Assembly (NCBI GenBank): GCA_956465555.1
Contig: OY101115.1
Span: forward strand, 1,116,001 to 1,180,000
From: Nitzschia sp. pyKryTriq1
Taxonomy: Eukaryota > Bacillariophyta > Bacillariophyceae > Bacillariales > Bacillariaceae
Length of the DNA: 64,000 bases
Direction: 5' to 3'
Shown here: one piece after another, positions 32,825 to 42,430 of the stretch
How positions within the stretch are numbered: position 1 is the first letter of the stretch
How the letters are laid out: every line of letters starts with the position of its first letter
The notes under the pieces: generated by a model
The model's input: only the letters and a program-made list of their open reading frames with translations
What the model was told of the DNA's origin: nothing
Databases searched by the model: none
Program-made: the position numbers and the translations under genes

Positions 32825-34017
32825 TCCCCTCCAGCCTCTCCCCCCCTCTACAGTACGCCAGTACCCCGCCGGTACCTGGTCATACTGTAGACTGGGGGTC
32901 TCCTCTCTGGGGTCTCTACTCTAGCTAGTACCGTAATGTACGGTGCTGTACGCGTAGTATCATACCCACCAGTAGAGAACATAAGGCAAGGACAGATTTC
33001 CAAGGACATTCTAAAGGGCAGAGATCCTTACGAGAAGAAGAATAGTATTGCACCAGTAGTACTTCATTATTAATACCATTGCGCCACGAGCCACAGGCAG
33101 GGTACTCTACCTATGTACTGTAGCTTTTTGTAGTAGTAGATGGACCTCTTTAACACACAACAGCAGGGTCATTCTTACCGACGGTCACCGCTCCTGCTTG
33201 TTGTTTGCTAATGATCTTTCTTCACCATGCACTACGCACGACTCGATACAAGGACGGAAAGCTACTACACTCTATCTACTCCTCATCTAGTAGTAGTACT
33301 AGTAGTACTAGTAGTAGTAGAGGTACGAATGGATGGCAGGTTGGACGGAACAAGCCAGTCAAGCAAGCAAGTGCCCTGTTCCCTACTACGCAGCGGTAGT
33401 TCAGTTGCTGGTTGAATTCTTATACCACGTAGTAATAAAATGGACACATGCCTATTCATTCACACAATGGATGCTGAATGAATGACGGAACAAAAAGTGA
33501 TCGTGATGCTTTTCTCGTACCGGTACGAACAGAGATCCATACGAAGTTCGGATGACAGTGAAATTTCAAGTGCGTCCGCCACATCATGGCCGGCAGGTCT
33601 TGGTTCGTTCGTGCCTATAATTGCTTGGGATTTATGAGCATTCGTGCTGAGGGCTCTTGACAGCAACGAGGGGGCTTAAGGCATAAATGGAGAGGTTCTA
33701 GGGGCACGTTTAAAAATATTTAAAGGGAATATTTGTCAGCACTAAAAGCAGGAGTACTGGTAGTAGCGCGGGTCCGCTTTTCCATCACCACACGCATTTA
33801 TTATTATTTATATGAACGAATTCGGAACTCCTCAAGACTTACGAGTACTCGTGCAACTACCGACCGCTTTACTGACTGACTGCGTCCACTGTGACCATTG
33901 ACCATAACAACCACGACCGACGACCAACAGCAAGCACTCTAGGGTCACGCAAACCACCCCTCCTAAAGCGAAGAAACAAAGGTCATTCACACAGCACAAC
34001 ACAACAAACTTACAACA
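32825..34017. other. Intergenic, simple sequence and no supported gene
   Basis: Contains CAGTACCCCGCCGGTACCTGG near 32859, GTAGTAGTACTAGTAGTACTAGTAGTAG near 33290-33318 and CTCGTACCGGTACGAAC near 33515-33531. The 150 bp before 34018 is CA-rich (CACAGCACAACACAACAAAC), probably the leader of the next gene. Confidence 0.5.
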
Positions 34018-34677
34018 ATGAAAAACCTGGCACTTTGGCAGGGAGCAACGAGTCTTGAAGAAGACAATCTAGCCATGGCACCGCTCTCTTTCAGCGACGA
34101 CAGAGGTTTTCCTCCCTTGAAAAACGGCTCGTGGGTCAACGGAAACTGCTTGACCAGAGTTGAATGCATACGAGTACACGAGGACGGATGTTCCAACAAC
34201 GCTCTGGAGCCAGGCAGAGGCCCGCTCGATCACCCGAAAGATCGAAATGTGGTCTATCCGCCTCCACAAAACAGGCGAAGAGTTTCTTTTGATTTCAGAG
34301 TGGGCGTCAAAGAGATTCCGAGCGCTCGACAAATCTCTGATGAAGAACGAGTCGACGTTTGGTGGACGCAGAACGACTACATGCTCATTCGGAAAATGCT
34401 TCGGATTACTATGCAGATGCTTGACATTGGTGAGAAATTTGATAGCGATGACGAAGACTTCTGTTCTCGAGGGCTGGGTGTGCGTAGTCGGAACCGCCAA
34501 CGACAGAAGCTACGGGCAAAGGCCTCCGTCCTGAACATACAGGATTTCCAACGAACCGAGGGATTCAGGGATCCAGAATACATCGCTGAAGTCTATGGTG
34601 AATGCTGCCGGTCAAGTTGTGAAGTCGCTTGCGAATTGGCAGCTGTCGACGCTAGAGAAGTCGCAAGCATGGACTAG
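34018..34677 (+). CDS. Diatom-specific repeated-family protein, unknown function
   Basis: A single exon of 219 residues. The N-terminal 85 residues are not conserved in any way I can recognise. From RRRVSFDFRVGVKEIPSARQ onward it follows a pattern seen in many uncharacterised diatom proteins: VxFxxxVxVxxI, an S/T-x-EE-x-x-x-x-W-W block (ISDEERVDVWW), a helix (YMLIRKMLRITMQML), a charged loop, then CSRGLGVRSRNRQR, a VLxxQxFQ-like block (VLNIQDFQRTEGFRDPEYIAEVY) and a terminal SCxxACELAAVDAREV. This is family knowledge from memory, not a search. The RVSF sequence also fits a PP1-docking RVxF. No membrane segment or signal peptide is seen. The role is unknown. Confidence 0.75.
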   Translation: MKNLALWQGATSLEEDNLAMAPLSFSDDRGFPPLKNGSWVNGNCLTRVECIRVHEDGCSNNALEPGRGPLDHPKDRNVVYPPPQNRRRVSFDFRVGVKEIPSARQISDEERVDVWWTQNDYMLIRKMLRITMQMLDIGEKFDSDDEDFCSRGLGVRSRNRQRQKLRAKASVLNIQDFQRTEGFRDPEYIAEVYGECCRSSCEVACELAAVDAREVASMD

Positions 34678-34766
34678 GAGTAGTGCACTAAGAGTCGAAT
34701 AGGGTGCCTAAATTTTAGAAGGTGCGGCCACAACTTGTGGATTATGTCAACGCTTTGTCTACTCGA

Positions 34767-37700
34767 TTATAGATCCCAAACGTCTACAGGAGCACTGTCC
34801 GTGTCGGTAGATAGGTTGTTCGAAGAAGCGGCACTCGTCAATGTAGCCTTGGAAACACTTCGATGAATGACTTCATTCTCGTCCTCAGAATCGTCCCAGT
34901 TTCCATCAGTATTGGCCAAACGTGCCAAATCTTCTTCCAGAGTAAGAGCCTTGTCTGAATTCTCGTCATCTTCATCATCTTCCTTTCCAATGATGTGACC
35001 AGCCGCGTTCTTTTCCGCTTTTTGGAGCTGTCGCTCGGCAGTTTTCAGCTGGGCTTGCTGCCGTGCGAGGACATCTTTCAGCATCTCGGCAGCAGTCGTG
35101 CCTCCTCGCACTCGTCTCAGCTGTTCAGGGTCGTATCTTCCTCTGGGGACTCCTGGCTTGTCCATGTTCAAACCGTGAGCATCTGCCCAAGCAAGCCAGG
35201 GCATCCAAGTGTCGGGATCCCCCCGACGGAGTGTCTGATCATTGCCAATGACAATAAGAGCTCGTCGGGCACGAGTGAATGATACGTTGACACGGCGCCA
35301 GTCAGACGTGAATCCAATAGCACCGTAGTCGTTGCTTCGTACCGCTGAGAAGACAACTGCTTCCTTCTCTCGGCCCTGAAATCCGTCGACAGACGACACT
35401 TCGATGTATGGTGGCCCAGCATTCGGTGTCAGCCGTCTTGTCAGACGGCGAATCAATCGAGCCTGGGCGGCGTACGGAGTAACAACGGCAATGTCCGAAA
35501 TCTTGCACTGGCCTCCCGCCAAAAGTGCAGCGACCGCGTCACACGCAGCAGCGGCTTCGGCCTCATTCATTTTACTGACACCGTCGTCCATTTCGACCCC
35601 CTTGACTGGCACAAACGCCACCGGGAACTCTTCGCGAGGCCAGGGGAAACCAGCCAAGGGTCGCCTTTCCGGTGCGGACACTCCGTTCAGAAGTTTACCC
35701 CCATAAAAGAGGTCTGACGGAAACATGGCAATGCAAGGGTGCATACGGTATTGTGTATCGAGCATGAAGGGAGGTACACCACAGGCAACCATACGTGAGA
35801 AGAGCGGCACACCGTGGCCTTCTTCTTCCGCCTTCGTACTCAAAACCGTTGGAGGTAACTGACAGTGATCACCAACGAGGACCAGCTGGCGGCATCCTCT
35901 CATCAGAGGAACTAGAACAGCGGGCTCAGTAGCTTGCGTGGCTTCGTCGACGAGGACACGTTCAAATGTCATACCGTCCAAAATGTCACCACCAGAGCCA
36001 ATACAGGTACAGCAGATAATCTGAGCGTTCCTGAGGGATTTCATGCGTTCCTTGAAAGCCGCAGCCGTACTGTTGCCAGGGGCCCCCTTACCGCCGCCCG
36101 AGCTGTACGAAGATGGTGGTCGATCAATGCAGAACCGTAATAGCTCCGGACGAATGGCCTCCGGGCGTCCCAGTCGAACGACACGAAGCCCCACCGCCGC
36201 ACAGCCCTCCACAAGGTTATCAACCGCAATGTTGGAATCTGAGGTTGCCATGATTGGTTGTGGTCCATCTTTGCCTTCGTTCATTTGGGCCAAACGAGCC
36301 CAATGCTGCAAAATTCGAATCGCCACAGCAGTTTTACCTGAAAGCACAAAACTCGTGGGTGAGAACAACATGAATACAAAGACTGCGTGAATTGTGCACC
36401 AAAAAACAACAACATACCAGTTCCTGGAGGACCTTGAACGAGGGTAAGACGATTGGTCACAGCACCCTCAACGGCCAAGCGCTGAGATGCGTTGAGGCCT
36501 TCCAGAGCGCTGTATTTATCCAACATTAGCCGGGAAGTCATTCGGTCGGAATCCTCTCCACTCGTATCATCGCCTTCTTCCTCATAACTCCATGGCACGG
36601 CTTGTGCACAAAGTGCGGCAGTGGATGTTAGTTCTCCCTTGAAGAATCCTCCAGGCTGATTCATAAAACGATCAATATTTTCGTCCATGGCCGTAACTGC
36701 CTTGCGCAAACCGGGGGATGGTCGCCGGTTATCACGGCCCGAAGATTCTGGCATCGGACTGGCAATGGCAACGGCGGCAGCAAGCTGACGGTTGAAACCC
36801 ATTCGATTGGCAAGCTTGTCTATGCGGTAGACATTTCCTTCCACTGCCTCGGTTAACATGGCGTGCAAGCTTGCGTTGGTCTTGTCCTGTAGTCTCAAGA
36901 CCATGGGATTGGTGTTCGTGACTGTAGCTTCAATCATGTTTCGATCCAAACTCTCCGCCGACATGGGATATGGGCCAGCGTAGGGTAACAGCGAAACAGC
37001 GTCACCTGCCTGAATGCCTCTGTTGTCTATCGAATCCGGGACAAAAACTCCCAGCTGCTCTCCAGCATCAACGAGAAGTTCGCTCGCTTTCTTGCCTCGT
37101 TTCAATCTAGCATCTACCACGCAAACAGACGCCCGCACAAGTCGTTCACAAGGCGCCGAGCATATACGATCACGAGCAGACATGACTTCCTCGAGGAACT
37201 CAAGCGCGATACCACGTACAATACGAAGGAAGTATGTTCGACTGGTAGGGCTGTCGAATTCTGTCGCAATGCAGAGAGCATTGATCATATCCGCCGCTGT
37301 GTAAGCACTGCTGTTGCGAAGATTCTGAGGTAAACACGTAAGGATGCGTTCCGTTTGAATCGCCGACAAGGTTCCAGGAAGCGTGCAGTTGCGCAGACAA
37401 TACAACGCGTCTTCGAACATGGCGGCCATGACGTAAGCCTTCATGACAGTTTCGAGTACCGTCTTGTCCAAAGCAAAGTTGTGATTGTGTTTGTCGTGAA
37501 GGATTTCCCTCATCGCGTCTGGATCACTGCGCTCAACACATAGTCGAACCGACCTGTTGAAAGCCTTCGCAGCCCTTTGGTTGGCGGCATCGTCCTTCGA
37601 CAATACCTTTTTCTTTTTGGACTTCCCTCCCTTCTTCTTGGCAGCCAAAGCACTTGCAGATAACTTGCTCGGTCCTTCTTCCTTTGTCAGAGAAGTTGTA

Positions 37701-38839
37701 GACTCACTACGGCGAATATGTACAGTAGTGTTCGCGGTAATGCTAACTTCTTGTCCAGGGAGCGCCTTGATCGCATCAGTAGCCGTGATGTCGATCGGCT
37801 CTTCTTCAGGAGGAGGCGCTGGAGCAGCCTCAGCTGCCTCCTTGCTCTTTTTCTTCTTTCGACTCTTGGATTTGCTCGCCTTGTCCTTTTTATCGTTTCC
37901 GTTAATATTGGAATGCACGTCTAGGGGCGGCGATTCTTCCCACAAGGTCAACTCCTTTTTCTCCTCTCCCATGTCCATATCAAAGTCTCCCAAGGCAGCA
38001 GCGGCCATGCTTTCAGATAATTTCTGGGTTTCCGAATCATGATCGATTGATTCAAAAGTTGTTGATGGAGTAGTAGCTGGGTGTGGGCTACGTGTGAGTA
38101 CCATGGGGGCCCCTCCACGACCGCCAACTAGACGCGAAGGAGAGGGCATTGCTGCAGCCGTAGGTGGCTTGTTGTTCTCTGCAAATGATGCCAACGTATC
38201 GTGAAGGGAACCTGTCGGCACAGCTGCTGTTTCGACCTCAACAGCCATAACCTCCTGGTGTTGGACTGCGGACTGGGCCGCACCTTCCTCTTCGTGCTCA
38301 TACTCGTATCCGTGGTCGTGGCTATCGTTGGAAGGGCTGCTGGATCGGCTGTCCTTCTTGCCGTGACGTCCTCGTCCCCGCCCTCGTCCGCGGCCCCTGC
38401 CCGAGCGTCCACGTCCTCCTGATCGACCACCGCGACCACCCGATCTCCCCCCTTCTCTTCCTCGACCACCACCTCGTCCACCATGGTCATTGTTGGGCGC
38501 CTCGCCGTTGCTGTTGTTTGTCTTGGTGGTGGGGGCAGCATTGTTGTTGTTACTGTTACTGTGGTGGTCATGAACGTGGGTGGCTCCTCCTGCCTCTTGG
38601 CTTTCTGCGTTTGCATTTCCACCTGCTTCGCCGCCGCCGTTTGTAGAATTCCGTCCTCTTCCTCCTCGACCTCCTCCTCTACCATGGGATGATGATCGTC
38701 CACGCCCTCGTCCTCCTCCTCGGCCACCTCTCCCGCCTCCCCTAGGAGCACGATGCGGCTGCTTACTGTTGGACGAAGTAGAAGAAGAATTGGTGGTTCC
38801 CGACGACTTTGGCGCTGTTGCTGTTGCTCCCTCGCTCAT
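34767..38839 (-). CDS. UPF1-like superfamily 1 RNA/DNA helicase with RGG-rich N-terminus
   Basis: Two exons, 38839-36418 and 36337-34767, give 1330 residues. The N-terminal 240 residues are GGRGGRGRG-type RGG repeats with Ser/Asn tracts, an RNA-binding and phase-separating composition. A Lys-rich patch follows (KKGGKSKKKK). A helical region and an RNB-unlike beta region precede the helicase core. Motifs: GPPGTGKTAVA (I, split by the intron inside GTG|K), DEATQATEPAVL (II), LVGDHCQLPPTV (III), LDTQYRMHPCIAMFPS (IV), VSSVDGFQGREKEAVVFSAVRSN (V) and VNVSFTRARRALIVIGN (VI). These match the UPF1/SMUBP2/SETX group. No CH-type zinc domain of true UPF1 is seen, so it is a relative (possibly DNA2/SMUBP2-like), not the NMD factor itself. 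Confidence 0.88.
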
Positions 38840-39999
38840 GAAGAGATGATACTTGAAACAGAATAATGTAATTCGTGTGCTTGCTTGTTACACTACTGTT
38901 CCAACAGAGCAGCTAGAGTGTGTAGACAAACAAAACGAAAATTATATGCAGTCGGTGGTTTTGGATGGTCGCCGTCGTTTGCCACCAATGAATCGTGCGT
39001 TGTCGTCAGTCGTTGTCGCAAAGGAGAAGGCAAGCATGCATGCGGGCGAGAGGACGAAAGAGCGCGTGTGTGGTGGCGCCGCCGCGAGCGGGCGGGAGAG
39101 AAAAGCCCAGCAATGCTGTGCTGCATGCATGGCCCCCTGCCCCCCCAAAGACCGCAAATTGCCGCCAACCGGATGTTTATTGGTTGGTGGAATGGAGAGA
39201 CGCCGATTTTGATTGGCCACCAGAGCGTTCACCGCGCCGTGTGGGGCGACGTTCACGACAGTTCGCACAGTACCAGTACCGGTACGTGTACTGTACCAGG
39301 TAGGCCGCAACAAAGGATCAGCAAACTTCTTTGATTAAAGGTATTTTGAAACAATAAAGTGTAGAAAGATCTTATTTTTCACGCTATTCCAGACGTGCCT
39401 TTTATTTTAGCGCTCTTCAAGCTTCATTTTGCTGTTTCAGTCATATTAGTCATAGATAATTCCACCCATCCATCCTGGATGCTGCCTGTGAGGAGGCGTG
39501 GACCTTGCTAGTTAGAAAGGAAATTGGCGATTTTTTTCCCATCAAGATGTCAAAAATCGAGCGCCTTCTTGTGAATGCCCGCACAATGTTAGAAGAGGTC
39601 ACTGCGTCCTACAGTCAACTTATAAGCCACCACAGAGGTGCCCAGCTGTCCACCAGAAGGCAGCAAAAGTAGCCGAGTGAAGAAAAGAAAAGAAAGATGG
39701 ATGATAGTGATGAATAAAGTAATGATAGAACGAAGAAGTCTCGCGTCGCCGGCAATGAATATTGATGTGTGGATCCAGCTATCAGTACCCCGGATGTATA
39801 CAATGCTATTAGTAACCCGGATGTATAAGCCGGATTGGGGTGCGCGGAAATCAAAAGTTTTGCCCAGGTGGCGAAAAAAATTGCCCACTCACACTACATT
39901 ACAGTACTTGATCCTTGATGCAGCCGATAGCTAAACCTGTTACAACCACACCATTCCTATCTTCGACCGGTACTGTCAATTCAATCGACATTGCCTCTC
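38840..39999. other. Divergent intergenic region
   Basis: Promoter space for the helicase (minus) and the ITPase (plus). CAGTACCAGTACCGGTACGTG lies near 39268-39288. ACCCGGATGTATA occurs twice at 39786-39830 in a short imperfect direct repeat. No gene is supported; several overlapping open frames disagree in every reading frame. Confidence 0.5.
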
Positions 40000-40994
40000 A
40001 TGATGAACCCTCCTCGGATACCTCAACCATTTTCGTTCCTTTTGCTTCTGCTCAGGATTGCCATGATTCTTTGTTCTGTGGTTGCCTTTTCGGCACAGCC
40101 CAATATCAACGGCAACACCAACGCCAACATGAACATCGGTCAGTCGGAAAAGATTCCTCAACAATTGAATATTGCCTTTGTGACTGGAAACAAAATGAAG
40201 GTAAATCATAGAGTAAACGTGTATATTATACATGTATATTGATTTATTCTGAAAGGAAACGAGTGGATTCTCATTATTTCTTCTTGTCCACCCGTTTTGC
40301 TGTCCTTATATTTTGCTTGACGACGATGATGATCCGTTATGGATTCTAATTGTAACAGGTCCGAGAAGTGGAAATGATTTTGGCTGAGAGCGGGACCTTC
40401 AACTTGAGCCATCCCGAATTATCGCTCGTCAATTTGCGTGTCGTCAACGTCGATCTTCCTGAAATTCAAGAAGTTAATACTCATGGGATTGCCAAAGAAA
40501 AGGCATTGTTGGGGGCACAGTTGGCGGGAGGTCCCTGTTTGGTCGAAGATACCTCGCTTCAGTTTCACGCGCTAGGAGGGATGCCAGGACCTTATATCAA
40601 ATGGTTCCAGGATCGATTAAAAAGTGATGGATTGTACAAAATTTTGACTGCCTATGAAGATAAATCTGCCACAGCGGTCTGCACCTTGGCCTTTTGTTCG
40701 GCACCGCATGCTGACCCTGTTTTGTTTACGGGAAAAGTGGAAGGAACGATTGTTGAGCCACAAGAGGGAAGTGGATTTGGATGGGATAGCATATTTGTCC
40801 CTAAAGGCGAAACGCAACCATTCAGTATACTTTCGACGGAAGAAAAGAACAAAATGAGCCATCGTGGGAACGCCGTGCGCCAATGGGCCAAGTGGTTGGC
40901 AGTGAATCGTCAAGAGTTGTTGGAACGACAAAATGGACGGAAATTCATTGGGCATAAAGGGCTTGATTTCAAATCTCATAGTCCGGAACAATAG
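40000..40994 (+). CDS. Inosine triphosphate pyrophosphatase (ITPase/HAM1) with a signal peptide
   Basis: Two exons, 40000-40200 and 40359-40994, give 278 residues. All HAM1 motifs are present: FVTGNKMKVREVEMIL (substrate loop, split by the intron after MK), HGIAKEKALLGAQLAGGPCLVEDTSL, GGMPGPYIKWF, GSGFGWDSIFVPKG and EEKNKMSHRGNAVRQW. The enzyme hydrolyses ITP, dITP and XTP to the monophosphate and keeps deaminated purines out of nucleic acids. The family is about 190-200 residues; here an extra 55 residues precede it. These contain a strong hydrophobic signal (FSFLLLLLRIAMILCSVVAFSAQP), which points to ER or plastid entry rather than cytosol. ATGs at 40000 and 40003 are both plausible. It converges on the next gene, 172 bp apart. 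Confidence 0.92.
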
Positions 40995-41165
40995 ATAGGT
41001 CATGATGTGGTGAATCATGCAATCTTTCCCCTTCGAGAAAACGTGCCAAAACATTCCTTACGAGAGAACTGGAATTTTCTGAAATTGTTCATGGACATTG
41101 AAATTCGCATTAGGACTTCTTTTATACTAAATCTTAACTAAATTATGAGTTTATTCAATCCTCCT

Positions 41166-42023
41166 CTACATCGACGACAAGTGTGACAAATGAGTATTCC
41201 CGATGATGTAGGCGCAGTAAGCAGAAAAGACGTGCCAGAGTGAATGCACAACAACGTAGGCCATCCCTTCCGCACAAATGGTGCAACCCAGCAAAAAGAA
41301 ACTCATACCGACAGCTGCACTGACCAATCCTTCGATGGGGGGAATGGTACCGTCCATCAGCATGTACCCAAGACCGGCGAAAATCGCGGTAAATGCCATC
41401 ACGTAGTCGACAAACAACGCCAACCGCACTGTATCGTTCTTCGACGCCTCGTCCAGCTGAGTGTAGTGATAGACAAAACTCGCCACACTGGCAAATTCAA
41501 CCAAGAGCCCAAGAAATAAATCTCCTTGAATCGATAGTCCCATTCCCGCCGCAGCATAAGCAAGGTTACTGGCGAGGAAGGCTTGACCGACGGGCGTGGT
41601 TTGATTCTCTGGCGACAAGTTCGCGTATGTCAAAGCCCAACCATCCGTGGCCTCGTCCAATGCATCCGCAGCGGGTTGAATAATTGTCTCTGCTTTGGCC
41701 GCAATGAGACTAAATCGTCCTGCAGCCAGCTCTTTGGGTTCTTGGGTCGTGAATTGGAACGGATTTACAGAAAAAATGTTTTGGAACAAAGGGTTCGCCC
41801 TGTCGCTTGACGATTTTTCAATGGTAGTTGCCACATCTTCTTTACCCCAGAACATCTGAAGTGGGGGTTTTGCTGCATTTCTACCTGCAACATAAACGGG
41901 GAGGTTTCTTCGAGTTTCGGGAGGGAAAACTTTCACACGTGGAGCAATGATAAAGCCGTTTGAGAGGCTTGCCGCCAATGCAACAGCCAGGAAGACTCGT
42001 TTGCGTTTGGATAGGATTGCCAT
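41166..42023 (-). CDS. Predicted plastid multi-pass membrane protein with CREST-like motifs
   Basis: A single exon of 285 residues. MAILSKRKRVFLAVALAASLSNGFIIAPR is a signal peptide with an NGFIIAP junction of the ASAFAP type. A hydrophilic stretch (about 55-140) precedes six or seven hydrophobic helices. Three spaced motifs fit the CREST superfamily of putative metal-dependent lipid hydrolases (ceramidases, PAQR receptors, Per1, TMEM8): SFVYHYTQLDE, then FVDYVMAFTAIFAG, then HSLWHVFSAYCAYIIG near the C-terminus. CREST members share S-x3-H, a central Asp and H-x3-H; all are visible. The match is by motif only. If right, it would hydrolyse an amide or ester of a plastid lipid. It is followed on the same strand, upstream, by the histidine kinase. 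Confidence 0.65.
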   Translation of the reverse strand: MAILSKRKRVFLAVALAASLSNGFIIAPRVKVFPPETRRNLPVYVAGRNAAKPPLQMFWGKEDVATTIEKSSSDRANPLFQNIFSVNPFQFTTQEPKELAAGRFSLIAAKAETIIQPAADALDEATDGWALTYANLSPENQTTPVGQAFLASNLAYAAAGMGLSIQGDLFLGLLVEFASVASFVYHYTQLDEASKNDTVRLALFVDYVMAFTAIFAGLGYMLMDGTIPPIEGLVSAAVGMSFFLLGCTICAEGMAYVVVHSLWHVFSAYCAYIIGNTHLSHLSSM

Positions 42024-42430
42024 GCTTCAATTTCGTATTGTACTCTCGATCGGTGGTATATAATCACTTCTGCCCTTGTGAGTCTTCAATCTTGGTTTCT
42101 CACAGGAATTCGATGGGAATGGTTGTGCAATAATGTGCAATGGCTGTGGGCTGTTTGACTTTCGAACCGAAAGAAAATCGCTCTTGGTCGTGGTACGGTG
42201 CCTACCGGTACCTGGTACCGGCGGTAGAAAAAACCGAGTATTCGCAACCAGGCATTCGTACACGTACCGGTAAAAAGCGCGCATGCACGCAGCTCAAAAT
42301 CACGCAGAAAGTTCAACAACAAACGTGGCAGTACGATTGCCAAATACAGGCCAATCAGAACGCTTTATCTATACGTATTACGCTCTACTATTTCCATTTT
42401 TGTTTTGCTAGCAGTAGTCTACTCTACTAG
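42024..42430. other. Intergenic, GTACCGGTAC-containing
   Basis: Promoter of the CREST-like gene and 3' end of the histidine kinase gene. GTGCCTACCGGTACCTGGTACCGGCGG lies at 42199-42225 and CGTACACGTACCGGTAAA near 42258. No gene is seen. Confidence 0.5.

Noticed and set aside
38128-38751. Long alternative frames over the RGG region of the helicase gene
   Set aside because: Gly/Arg-rich codons leave every frame open by composition; only the frame leading to the helicase motifs is real.
39589-39888. Minus-strand frame with hydrophobic runs and a YIRVTNS/YIRGTDS repeat
   Set aside because: The repeat comes from a short DNA duplication; no start context and no family.
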